Assembly (NCBI GenBank): GCA_036426205.1
Contig: CM071571.1
Span: 109,465,257-109,529,256, forward strand
Origin: Ascaphus truei
Lineage: Eukaryota > Chordata > Amphibia > Anura > Ascaphidae
Direction of reading: 5' to 3'
Length of the DNA: 64,000 bases
Shown here: positions 10,620 to 23,200 of the stretch, in pieces
Layout: each line of letters starts with the position of its first letter
Position numbering within the stretch: the first letter of the stretch is position 1
Translations under genes and position numbers: made by a program
Notes under the pieces: generated by a model
Databases searched by the model: none
The model's input: the letters and a program-made list of their open reading frames with translations, nothing else
What the model was told of the DNA's origin: nothing

Positions 10620-11406
10620 TACCTACCCCCCTTGGCTACCTTAGTAGCTGGTAAAGCAATACTTTACTGACCACAAAAGTCAACAAGGGCAACTACCCCC
10701 ATTACCATGTTTATTATACTATTGGTCATACTATTATAGCATCCATGCATACCCATCATTAAACTGAAATAGAATAGTTGATTATCTGTTATGACTTCAT
10801 TTGCAATCATTATTGAAGGACTGCAAACTTTCCTGGTGACAATACATCAGAGATTCACTCCTGTGTTTAAAAAGTCTACACTGAAATGGATTGTTGTCAT
10901 TGGGAAACAGATACTTGCACATTTTCAAAGACTAATCTTGGGAAAATCAGAGGCATTTTTAATTAGAACAGGATTGCTGAAATGTAATCCAAAGAAATGC
11001 CAAGTCCGTTTGATAAACAAGATGAAGCCGGACAAAGAAAACAAAGGAGATCTTGTTTGAAATAATTGCATGCATTCTTTTCCTGATAATACGGAAAACA
11101 ATGGAGGTCATTTCATCCAACTGAAAAGTGACCTTTTTCCATAACTTTAGGTTATGGCATTTCCCCTGCTCAGAAATATCAATGCTTTGTTTTTGGAGTA
11201 AACAGACTCAATTATTCTCTTTTGTGTACTATGCTGTAAAACAAGATTGTTGCTGTGTACTCTGGGTGTGCTTAGAAGATGACTATGTGGCTGAGGAAAT
11301 GATGTAGGTGAAGTGAGAAGGGTGAAAAGTTTATTAAAACGTAAAGCAAGGGACTTCATTGGAAAAACATTCATTTAGTGCGCACGATTCTCAAATGTCA
11401 CCTTTA
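10620..11406. other. no gene recognised
   Basis: An 89-codon open frame at 10791-11060 has no recognisable domain and no supporting splice context. Otherwise plain non-coding DNA. Confidence 0.35.
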
Positions 11407-11620
11407 CTTTATATCAGCGTTTCCCAAATGGTGGGTCGCGACCCGGCACCGGGCCACGGCACCAAAATTGCCGGGTCGCAGCGAGGCTGGCCGCCCGGTG
11501 TCTCCCGTACCCCCCGCCCCCCCGCTCAAGTTATAAAAAAAGGCGTCGATTCCCCCCGCGGTCCCGCGCGCATGCGCAGGGCAAGCAGGGACCGCTCCCT
11601 TCCTCCCCCCCACTCCCAAC

Positions 11621-11860
11621 GTGGGACAGAGGAGGAAGTACCAGCTCCTCTGCGGCCTGCACGTTACGTGGGACGGAGGAGGAAATACCAGCTCCTCTGC
11701 GGCCCGCACGTTATGTGGGACGGAGGAGGAAATACCAGCTCCTCTGCGGCCTGCACGTTACGTGGGACGGAGGAGGAAATACCAGCTCCTCTGCGGCCCG
11801 CACGTTATGTGGGACGGAGGGGGAAGTACAAGCTCCTATGCGGCCCGCTTCCCCCCGCGG
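11621..11860 (+). repeat. 47-bp minisatellite, about 5 units
   Basis: Unit gtgggacggaggaggaaata + ccagctcctctgcggc + ctgcacgttac, repeated with few changes. The unit holds short inverted segments (gaggagg/cctc). Confidence 0.85.
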
Positions 11861-11989
11861 CCAGCTTCCCGAGCTCACCTCCCGTGGCACCCCCTCCCGA
11901 GCCCACCTCCCGTGCCCCCAAGCCCACCTCCCGTCCCGGGCAGCAGGGGATATCGGGGCAGCAGGGGAAAGCGTCTGGCGGCAAGGTAA

Positions 11990-12090
11990 GTCACCCCACC
12001 CAGTCACTGTCACCCACCCAGTCACTGTCACCCACCCAGTCACTGTCACCCACCCAGTCACTGTCACCCAGTGACTCTCTCCCACCCAGT
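11990..12090 (+). repeat. 18-bp minisatellite (cacccacccagtcactgt)
   Basis: At least five near-perfect units, leading into a C-rich block. Confidence 0.85.
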
Positions 12091-12099
12091 CACTGTCAC

Positions 12100-12600
12100 T
12101 CACCCACCGTCTCCCACACACCCACCCAGTCACTGCCACCCACCCAAGTGTCCCAGTCCCCCCCCTCCCACCCACCCAGTCCCAGTTCCCCCCTCCCACC
12201 CACCCAGTCCCAGTTCCCCCCTCCCTCCCACACACCGTCCCAGTTCCCCCCCCCTCCTCCCACCCCACCCACCCACCCACCCCCCAGTCCCCGTTCCCCT
12301 TCCCCCCTCCCACCCACCCAGTTTCCCCCTCCCACCCACCCAGTCCCAGTTCCCCCCTCCCCACCCACCTAGTTCCCCCCTCCCACCCACCCAGTCCCAG
12401 TTCCCCCCCCCCCCTCCCAACCCACCAGTACCAGTTCCCCCCCCTCCCACCCACCACCCATTCCCATTCCTCCCCCCCTCCCACACCACCCAGTCCCAGT
12501 TCCCCCCCTCCTAACCCACCCAGTCCACTCCCACAGTCCCCAGTTCCCCCCCACTCACCCCCACCATCCCCCCAGGCCCCCCTCCAGTCCACTCACATCC
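12100..12600 (+). repeat. C-rich, strand-asymmetric block
   Basis: About 500 bases almost wholly of cccacccacccagtcccagttcccc type. The complementary strand is G-rich with many GGG runs, so G-quadruplex formation is possible. Long Pro/Ser/His or Gly/Trp open frames here are artefacts. Confidence 0.8.
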
Positions 12601-12639
12601 GTCATTGCCTGTAATTCACTGTTTGTGTGCTGTGTCGTA

Positions 12640-12943
12640 TAGGGAGAGCGAGTGTGTGTGTGTATCAGTGGCTGTGTTGTGTTATCTGTATCAGTGTCTG
12701 TGTGTGTGTGTCAGAGTGGTGTGTGTATCAGTGTCTGTGTGTTGGTGTGTAGCTGTTCACCAGTGTGTGTGTGTAGTGGTACAGTGTGTGTGTGTGTGTG
12801 TGTGTATCAGTATCAGTGTGTGTGTATCAGTGTCTGTGTGTGTATCAGTGTGTGTGTATCAGTGGCTGTGTGTATCAGAGTGTGTGTGTGTGTATCAGTG
12901 GCTGTGTGTTTGTGTGTATCTGTATCAGTGTGTGTGTGTATAT

Positions 12944-12977
<34 letters not shown>

Positions 12978-13270
12978 CAGTATCAGTGTGTGTGTATCAG
13001 TGTGTGTGTATATCAGTGTGTGTGTGTAGCAGTGTCTCTATGTGGCTGCGTGTGTGTCAGTGGCTGCGTGTTTGTCAGTGGCTGTGTGTGTGTGTGTCAG
13101 TGGCTGCGATTGTGTGCATCAGTGTGTGTGTCAGTGGCTGCGCGTCTGTCAGTTGATGTGTGTGTGTGTGTGTATCAGTGGCTGTGTGTGTGTATCAGTG
13201 GCTGTGTGTGAAGTCCGTTGCTGTGTGTGTGTCTGTGTGTGTATCAGTGGCTGTGTGTGTGTCTGTGCAG
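12640..13270 (+). repeat. GT-rich minisatellite (gtgtgtatcagtggct)
   Basis: Variable (gt)n runs separated by atcagtg or cagtggctg. Open frames read Cys-Val repeats and are not genes. Confidence 0.85.
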
Positions 13271-13690
13271 GCCCTATAGGCCAGTATAGGTGATAAAAAT
13301 TTTAGTGGGTCACGAAGGAGAAGTTCAAAAATAACCGGGTCACGGAAAAAAAAAGTTTGGGAAACCCTCTTTATATTATTTGGCATGATACTGTAAATAA
13401 CGAAGACAGCAGCATTTGGAATTTACCCTGGAAAGGTATTACTCTAAATACTTTTCTTTCACAATTGAATAACTAGATGTCTCATAAGGTTGTGCAACAT
13501 TTGATTTTGGACGAAATATTTTATCCTACTTTTTCTCAGCTTACCTACAGTAGCTGTAGTTGTGATAGCAACACTTGTCATTTTCCCATATTGTAATCTT
13601 TCTCTTTTGGAAGCTGCCTTGCAGACTATAGTCACAGCACTGTTTGTCCATAATGCTGCATGTTTGATTTGAAAAACACCTTCTAATCCA

Positions 13691-13756
13691 GTTGTATGAC
13701 CGCTACTGTACCTGCTTCTCTTTGTTGTATGACCGCTACTGTACCTGCTTCTCTTT
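13691..13756 (+). repeat. perfect 33-bp tandem duplication
   Basis: gttgtatgaccgctactgta + cctgcttctcttt occurs twice back to back with no differences, a recent duplication in otherwise unique DNA. Confidence 0.9.
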
Positions 13757-14114
13757 CTCGCGTGTTGGATATTAAAGACCTTTTTTACAAATGGTGCAAC
13801 TTGTCACTGCTGTATAGTTTGTACATGAGTAATATGTGGTGTTCATTGAGTTCATTGGAAGAGAATTGATTAGTTGTGTGAGAAAAAAAAATGTACTTCA
13901 AGAAAAATATTTTCCTGCCTGATATGTCTATAACTTATAGTTCTGTGAGTCATTCAAGCAGGAGGTTATTGTAATTTCACTACACAGGGTAACAACATAG
14001 AGTAATTAATAACAAGCACAACATAATAATATCATAAATTAATAACACATTGTTTCAGCAGGTTCTGTAACAAATAGCTGGGTATTAAGTTGCTTTTTTT
14101 TTTGTCTGTTACAG

Positions 14115-14249
14115 AGTGCAGATAACTCCAATGTGTCTGTCATTGCTCAGAATAGAAAATGCTTTGACAATGACATAATTTGTTCCAAGAACCTCATTAT
14201 CTCTCTGGGTGATACTGAAATTTATTTCAGTGAAACATCTGATAAACAG
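14115..14249 (+). CDS. OTOGL: OTOGL exon: VWD domain 3, middle part
   Basis: 45 codons, phase 0 at both ends; acceptor tttgtctgttacag, donor gtcagt. Encodes [20 protein letters not shown], then a strand-rich stretch ending SETSDKQ, as in the middle of a VWD domain. The exon that should precede it, carrying the GDPHY..TFDG start of the domain, was not found in the 14 kb upstream, so it probably lies before the window. Confidence 0.88.
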
Positions 14250-17200
14250 GTCAGTCTGATATTGTTTTGATATATCCCTTGAATTTTGTAAAGCACCCAA
14301 GAGTAGTTACTTTGTTTAAAAGCAGTAATCTGCTCTGCCCATTTTTTTTGGGGGGGGGGGGAGTTTTATTCACTTGAACTAAGGAGCACCCGGAGTTGAT
14401 CTTGTTGGGGTGGGGTTGAGAAAGAATCCCTTCAGGGATTTCTCTTCTGCGTTGTGTCTCCAGATATCATGGGACCACAGATCAGCTACTGGGAACCCAT
14501 GGTTCCGGTAAAATATATATTTTTTAAATGTTTATTTTTGGGGGGTGCGAGCCAGTGATTTTCTGATTTAAACCATTATTAGCCATTCTTCTTCAGTTCC
14601 TTTTACATACTCTGAATTGTTGGCTGTCTCCTTAATTTTAACCTGGCACCTTATCACTGCATGAGACACGTGCAGAGAGCTTGGTTAGGTACACCAGTTT
14701 TTCCCTATTCACTTCATGTTTAATGTATTGTTACATTTGAACAATAAAACTGAGAGTAAGTATTAATACATTTTTCACCCTAAAAATACGAGCTCAAGAG
14801 CAGTCACAGGTTTCAAAAACTTAACAGAATTAATGGCAGAACATTTACATACATAACACTATAACACTGCAAACGGAGCATGAAGGCCATTGTTTGTTGA
14901 TTTAGATTTTTACATAACCACTGTTAACTAATAGAAATGATATACTGTAGGTTATTTCAGTGTTATTTTGTGTGTATATATATATCTATATATCTTTAAT
15001 ATGCAGGTAATGGTCATTTATTTATATATTTACTATGGCTGTTATGGTTATTACTATTTTTTATGTTATGATTTATTTATATTTATTAATATAGAAGATG
15101 TTAAGAATGCAACAAAGTGCTCACAGGTACCAGCATTGGAAGGCTGGGTATTATACAGTGGTGCACTTTCCAGAATTGGAAATCACAATACTTTGGGATA
15201 AGAAAACAACTGTCCATGTCAAAGTGGGACCACGATGGAGAGTAAGTCATATTTCTATAATATGTTAGTAAAATGAATGTCAGAACAGCGCTGCATTAGC
15301 AATGAAATGTAAGAAGAGACTCCACTGACAATATTTCTGGAAAAATAACAGTGGTAAGATTATAGGAAAGGGAAAGAAGGCCTGTGTGTATTAGAGTGTG
15401 GGCTTCGGAGCACGAAGGAACTTTACACTGGGGTAGGTTGTATTTTCCCTGCACGTCTTTCTGCCATAACAGCATGCGCATACATCAGTTGTGTAGGTTC
15501 CCTTTATTGCATATATACATAAGGAACGCATAATGTCTTAGGGGTTGGGGGAGAAGGGGAATTGGTCTCCCTTTCCTCAGGTGAAAAGCAGTGACCTGTG
15601 CCAATGTCTGCCATGCTCATGCTGCTGGGGGTTCATGCTTCCGAATCAGAACCCCCACAGCGTTAATCCTCCGGGCCAGGACCACTGCGGTCAGATGACT
15701 GTAGCTTGGGCCGGTCCCGGGATCAGTAAGTTTTGCTACATCAGTAATGCCACGTTTAGGTAAGACAGGTGTCATGTTCAGATACCGCGAGGCAGTGCTA
15801 ACTTAACAGGCTGTTAAGCCTATTACAGTGAGAAAATGAACGGCTGTTTTTGCATTTCATTATCTTTGTTGATTTGTGTTAACCTCAAGGAACATAATGT
15901 CTGTTACTGATTTTGATAATGTAACCCTTGTTCCCCCGTTCCAAGGAAGGAACTACCAATGCTGCTATTACCTCTTGGCAACCAGAAGGCCGGAGCCTCC
16001 GCCACTGGGAGCCTGGGGTGATTCTGGTTCATCTCAGTGCAGCACCTCCACCTGTAAGGGATCCCAGCATGGTGGGATAGGCCCCTTACAGGAACAATAA
16101 CAATAATACACACAGTCAGGTATATAACAACAACCTTTACTGAACACAGACCACAGTTCCCTGTACCCCACAGTATAACAATGCCCCAACCTGATACCAC
16201 CAGTGAGTGTCCCCCAAAGTACATAGGGTGCTTGGCACCCATACCCTGTTGTCCTTTTCCCCCAATGTCAGGGCCCACCCAAAAGTGTAGAAGATAGCGC
16301 TATCCTGTGGAGTGTTGGTGCACTTAGTTGAGGTACCTGTCGTGTACTCCAGTACTCGGTGCAGACGACATAGCAGCAGGGATCCGCTGATCCAGCAACG
16401 TCGTCCACGATGTCATTCGCCTCCACGTGGGGTAAATTCTGGCGTGGATAATATCACCATACAGAGTCTCTTACAATGGAGATGGTCTGGTCACAGACCA
16501 CAGGCCGCAATCACCGTGCAGCGTCCTCACTGTGTCCCTGACACTAGACATTACAATGGGGAAGTGTCCGTATCTAAGGGGCATTCCCTGCAGCAACTAC
16601 AAGCTACTGTGAGTCGGGGCCTAGCTTGGGCCTAATGGGGCATATACTAGACCTAGTCTCAGAGCCATTGACTCGTTGAGACACTACCTGCTGGATAAAG
16701 GCAAGGTAGGAGAAGAAGGAGCACACAAAATATAGTGGTATCAAAAGATTACCAAATGTATTGATGCATCAGAGCATAATGTGGTAACGTTTCAGGACAC
16801 AAAGTCCCTTCCTCAGACCAAACACCTGTTTCAATACATTTGGTAATCTTTTGATACCACTATATTTTGTGTGCTCCTTCTTTCTTCTCCTACCTTGCCA
16901 GTATTTAGGATCCAGCTTTGGGACGCCAGGATCAACGGAAGGTGAGCACCAAAAGCAAACACCTTGCTAATTTTCCTTAAACAGTGGTGTGCCATTTATA
17001 ATCCTTTTTTACCTGCTGGATAAAGCTCCCTCGTCCAACTGAGATGGTCCCATGCGCGCACCAAATGTATCCTTCTGCCTGCCGAGATCCTAGCAGCCAT
17101 ATGGGCTGTCCTTGCTCATGTGTTGTGCAGCCCCTGGGGCTGCTGGGAATTGTAGTTCCACTGCGGAGCTTTGGGTGTAATGGCCGCCGCTATACTAGCT

Positions 17201-20200
17201 CCTGCGCATGCACGAGGTGGAGCAAGATGGTCGCCGCAAATCGGAATCTCCTCTGCGAATGCTTGAGTGCTTCTGCGCATACGCGGCCAATTCAACATGG
17301 CGGCCCCCGCTGTCAGGTGTGCCGCGAACCTCCCCGCAACCTGGTCTCCAGCGCAACCTCCCACCTAGCTGCGCTCTCCCCAGCTGCAGCGGAGGTAAGG
17401 GGAAAGCCGGGGGTGTGCCCAGAGGGGACCTGGCTACAATAATATTACGTTATGAGCCCTGACAATGGAGATTTGTGGATCTGTGCCTCAGAATGATAAA
17501 GGCTGAAGTGTATCAAAGTAGTAGTAACAAATCATCTAGGATACTTTGTCAAATTAACTCATACTTGGTACTTTTTAATCCACAACTGGTACAGTATGTC
17601 TAATACAAAGGAGGGAAGTAACTTGAGGACCCAAAGTCTCATGGGAGGCATATAGAAGTATATAGTGCACATCTCTATAGTAGGCAATAATAAAATATGT
17701 TTGCGTGCTTGTATCTGAATGTATCTGAATACTATAGTAAATACATTGTAGCAAACCATTATAGAAGTGAACCCACCATCATATTGTTTAGGTTCTTTCT
17801 TTAATCTGACTTTGGTCTAGTAGAAATCTGTATTTTAGCTACATTCTAAATAAATGAACTTACTGTGGAGATGACATGTCCAGCTTTCATATGGACGTGG
17901 AGAAAGTTGCGAAAGAGAGAGAGATCCCCTCAAACCTCCCTCCAGATAACATATGGAGAGACACCTGTGCTCAAAAAGGAGCACACCTGGGAGATCTGCT
18001 AAACGATCTCTCTGTTCTGGATCTCATGGTGGATGAAGACATACCTACCTGAATTTTTTAGTGATAATCTGAAAATGGATTTCCATGTGCGGTTCGGATT
18101 TTGATAAATGTCTTCTCTTGAAGGCTCATGTACAATAACAATAACAACTACATATACATTTCATTATCATTTACATTTTCTATAATTATTCATTTATGAT
18201 ACTTGCACAATAGAATGCAGGTTGCAAAGTGCCAATAGAAAAGAGAATTACTAGTAAATAAAATCATAACGCAATGCAAAAACATTTTTTGATACCTGTA
18301 ACAGGGGACTTATCCCTGTTCACAAAGGTGCCTCTAATCCAGCAGTGTGGTGGTTAACTGCTGGTAGCAAATTAACTAGCACCACCTGCATGATTACAGG
18401 TAGTAGAAAAAGCCTGCCTTTGAGACAGGAAGGCTCTCCTTCTTTGCTCACGTGTGAGCTGACCTTTGGAGACAGAGCAGTGTTTTTGAGTCTCACAGGA
18501 GAGACTGACTAAAAGAACACCCATCTCTGGAGCTGACCGGTCTTGAGCTCTGCACACCAGAGCTGATTTTCAAGACACAGGGAAAACTACACCTGAAGCT
18601 GAACCAGGAAGTGACAAGATTTTCCCTCCAAGAAACAGATAAGACTTTTATTCTTAAGAGACTGCTTATATCTGCTTATTGCATGTTATATGTTTTGGGG
18701 CTGCGAGAACCTGCTTGACTAAGGGAGATGTGAATTATTGCATAGTGTTTCACTAGAAATACTCCAAAGTGATTAGAAGCTTTGTCCCCCCCCCCTGTGT
18801 TTGGATGAATTTCCTGATGAAAAGGAAAAGGCACAATAAAGCCTTATTATAATTTCACATTATAAACGACTCCAAGTGTGTACCTCTGTGAATGTCCATC
18901 TACAATACCGTAAAAAGCAAAATGAAGGTAAGGAAATATATATATATATGGTTGCTGAGAGTATATTGATGTTTTCCCCATGATGTGGACATTGTGCACA
19001 TGCTCACACAATACATGTGCACAGACATGCACACACCTTGCACACACAAATGTACAGTATCTCACAGATCTTCTTTTTTAACTAGGGAAGACTGTCAGGT
19101 CTGTGTGGAAACTTTGACAAATACACATCAAATGATCTGACTACATCAAACAACATGGAAGTGAGAAATGCTCAAGTCTTTGGAGATAGTTGGACAATTG
19201 GACAGGTATGAAAATATGTTTGTTCAACAGTTTTCTCTATTTGCATCAGTCTATCCAGTCTATAAATAAGCATTTTACTCTGATACAATATGTTTGTGTG
19301 CTTTGAACTTGTCTCTGTTACTATTGTAAAATTGAATACAGCAAATACAATTCTCAGTTTTGAGCACATTCACACTTCTCAGACAGGTCTGTAATTCTGC
19401 ATTTCACCAATATCTCCTAGCATAGAGTGCTTCCTCTGCAGCAAGGGATTCTGGGAAATGACATGCAAATGAGCACATAGTGTCCCCTTTTGCTTCAAAT
19501 ACATTTTAACATTAAACCCCCCTATAAGCGTATGCCTGCCATATTACACAGCTTTTCAGCATAACCATTACACCTACTCTCAGACAGCTGTTTCAACCTT
19601 TTGGGTTTCATCAGTGTGAGGCTGGTTAGACTACATTTGTAATTTGAAGCTGGGATAGGTTTCAACCACACATTAAATATGTTATGGGGGCAAACAAGTG
19701 ATACAAACCCTCCACTGTGTAGCATACATCAAATACAAATGTACATTTACATTCTCAGACAAGTACTGTATGCAACCCTGCTTTTCCCCATTATCCCCTA
19801 ACACAGCAGTGTGCAAAGTGGGGGGGGGGGGGGGGGGGGGGTTTTGTGGGGGGGGGGGCGTGGGTGGTTGCAGAGGACCCGCGCTCTTCCCCGAGGCATT
19901 TAAATTAGATCCCGGGGGATCATGTCAGGCCTCTGCAACTCACTTACAGGGATTCTGCAGAGCTGGTAAGATGGCATCAAATGACGCCGCGGTGTCATGC
20001 AAAGTGATGTCACATGTCCATCTCCATGGTAACGGGGTATCACACCACGTGACCCCGCAGCATCATTTAACGCCGCCAAACAAGGTGAGGGGGGGCACGA
20101 AAGTGAGGGGAAGCAGGCAAGGGGGCGCAGCTAAAAAAGTTTGCGCTCCCCTGCCCTAACATACAGTGCTTCAACTGAACACACAATGCCAAAAGAAATG

Positions 20201-23200
20201 AAGAAACACTGATAGATATTTATCCTTATGTAGTGCTTGTACGCATACAGTAGAGTACATACTGTAGTAACATTTACAGCTAGAGCTACTGTATGTCCCC
20301 ATTTATTATTTTTCTTGGTTTGTCTTTGCTCACATCACTACCTATTATAACTAACACTGCCCGTACAAATTGTACAATGTAATAGTGATTCATCCTGTTA
20401 CAAGTTGTAGGCTTTGAAGTCCTTAATAAAAATTCCATAAGGGGCTGTTTGCAAAAAATATAAACAGGTGATGGAAATGGAGACTATAACGGTTTGGGTG
20501 GAACCCGCACAGAAACAATTAAATAGAAAATTAATGTATAATTTTTTTTAATTCCCACCCAGTGTAAAAGTTCAAATGAGACGATGAGACCTTGTGAGGT
20601 TCATCAGAGCAAATTTCCATATGCAAAAAAGGAATGCTCAATCCTCTACAGTGATGTTTTTGCTCCTTGTCGTAATGTGGTAAGTTCATACTTTTTTAAC
20701 AACTGATAAGTGATTAGGAGTTATCATATCATACCCCTATTAGCTAATTTTGCTATCATCTTTACATACATTCATTGCATACATTGAAAAATATTATGAC
20801 GGGAAACATTCTGACCAAACACTATTGAAGAGCAAATTTATAATGATATAAGGGTCCATATTTACTAAGTAGCCTTCTGCCATAATACCCCTTTGGGTGC
20901 TAAATGACACCTTACAGTTAATTGACTTGAATGGCCTGTAAGATATCTTCCAGTCTTAGATAGTGCCTTATTACATAGTTAAATAGTTACACAGTAGATG
21001 AGGTTGAAAAAAGACTTACAGTTGTGTGAAAAAGAAAGTACGCCATCTTTGAATTCTATGGTTTTACATATCAGGATATAATAACAATCATCTGTTCCTT
21101 AGCAGGTCTTAAAATTAGGTAAATACAACTTCAGATGAACAACAACACATGACACATTACACTGTGTCATGATGTATTTAACAAAAATAATAGTAGGGTT
21201 GTTGTGTTTATTTTTGTTTATTGTGGTTAGAGGGATTGGGTGAAGGGGGTAATACCCCCAAGGATGTTTAGGCCTACCGGGCGGTAACGGGAAGACTTAA
21301 CCCCTTCATTACCTTAGCGGTATTAACCGCTAAGATAATGAAGGGGTTAAGTCCACCCGTAACCCCTCGCAGGGCCTAAACACCCACAAAGGGCCAAATA
21401 CTCCCTTCACCCAACCCCTCTACCCACAATCAACTGGGCACTGGCGGTTATCCCCGTCATTGCCTTAGCGGTTAGCCGCTAAGGTAATGAAGTTGCCTGT
21501 AAATGCATTTTTATTGCATGGGATTCATGCAGGGGGTCTCCAGTACTGATATTAATGGGTGTCAGCTCCGGAGGCTCCCGGCATCAATCCAATGGAGAAA
21601 AAAATCATTTGTTTTTCTAAGTCCTCTCTGTTTAATATTACCAAATCCTCCCCTGGTTGGTTTGTCAATAGTTTGGGTCATGTAATTGTCTTTTAGCACC
21701 CAAAAAAAGCGTATTTCATTTAGTTGCAAAGCTAATCTCATTGATCAAGTCTATGGGGTTCATGCAGTAAGCAGCGGAAAGGTAATTCTCGCCACTTTCC
21801 CGCCAAAAATAACTACCCCTATTCAGTAAGGGGCGAGAAAGTGGCGAGAATCAAAAAAAACGCCAGTTTGGTTGGCGGTTTTTTTTTCCCCGCCGGTGGC
21901 GAGGCGAGAAGGCACTTTCCGCCTAAAATTGAAACATTTTCCGCCACGCTGTATTCTAGTAGTGGTGAGTAGCTTAGCGGAGCTATTCGCCACTCTAGAA
22001 TGGCGTTTTGCTGGCGAATCAGCCACGCAAGAAAAAGTTGGCAAGTTGATGGTGAGAGGCTGCTGATGAGTGGCGGATCGGCACTTAGAATTTTTTTTTC
22101 CTGGCTGGGATTGATGCCGGGGGTCTCCGGAGTTGATACCATTAAAACCAGCACCGGACCCCCCCGGCATGCATCCAAGGCAGGAAAAATGCATTTAAAG
22201 GCCACTTCATTACCTTAGCGGCTAACCGCTAAGGCAATGAAGGGGTTAAACAGCCGTGCCAGGTTTATTGTGGCCCCCCCCCCGTGTTTGGATGGATTTC
22301 CTGATGAAAAGGAAAAGGCACAATAAAGCCTTATTATAATTTCACATGATAAAAGTCTCCCAATTGTGTACCTCTGTGAACGTCCATCTACATATGGTGT
22401 CCGAAGTGAGATGAGAGGTGTCTTTGAAGTTAAAAAGGACCGGAGATTTTTATGTGGAATTTTTTTGTTATGCTTTTTGCCTACAAACAAGTCTGAGCAA
22501 TTTAAAAAAAAAAAACCTCATGCAGCAGAGATCAGAGCTAAAGGGAAACTTACACTGCATTGAAACTTACAAAACCACAGATGGACTCTTTGCCCCAATC
22601 CCAAGAGAATAGAGACTGCTGAAACAGCTAAAACTTTATTTGCCTATCCCAAAGTGTAATATGGTCATTGAAATAGTGGTTTTGCCTTCCAGCCATAGTC
22701 AGGGTTCAAGAAGTGAGTCAGCCCTTAAAAAGGGATAGGTGTTTGTTGTTTTCAAAAGTTTCGCTGAAGCAGTGAATACAGATGGTGACCCACGAGTGGT
22801 ACTGATTTTGCAAATAAAGGTTGCCACACCGCATAGGGCTACCAGCTGTGAATGGAGTATATGCAGAAAGTGTGAAAATTGATACAAGACTGTGCTGAAG
22901 CAGGGGAATTTTTAGCAAACAAATGCTGAGTGTAAAATTCCCCTATAGGGGAAAAGGTATTTCAAAGCCAATTGCTGAGTGTTGAGTCACCCTGTCGGGA
23001 ATGAAAGAAATAGTCCACTGTAAAGAATGTTTTTTTTTCTTGACCAGCCCTGAAGACGCCCTGAAAATTGCCAGGCGTGACTGATTTACTCCGTGAACAA
23101 TTGAATCAAAAGAAAGATGGTTACGCGGAGCTACTGAAAAATAACGTGAAGCTACAGGAATATGTGTTCGCAATGTACTCTACAGCCAGGACAGAATTGG

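Larger units (their letters stand above)
11415..13368. mobile_element. 1.95 kb hAT-flanked composite of minisatellites
   Basis: Ends CAGCGTTTCCCAAATGG and AGTTTGGGAAACCCT form hAT-type inverted termini. The flanks 11407-11414 and 13369-13376 are both ctttatat, a perfect 8-bp duplication. Next to the ends are gtgggtcgcgacccgg and ccgggtcacgg. The interior is entirely tandem repeat: 47-bp units, 18-bp units, a C-rich block and a GT-rich block. No transposase. Confidence 0.85.

Noticed and set aside
10791..11060. 89-codon open frame with basic C-terminus
   Set aside because: No family resemblance, no splice signals of note and no duplicate elsewhere in the window; length is within chance.
11359..12592. 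Long Pro/Ser-rich (plus) and Gly/Trp-rich (minus) open frames of up to 337 codons
   Set aside because: They translate minisatellites and C-rich DNA. Several frames are open at once on both strands, and there is no domain or splice context.
12605..13293. Cys/Val/Ser-rich open frames of up to 183 codons
   Set aside because: Direct translation of (gt)n-type repeats; the Cys content is not a VWC-like pattern.
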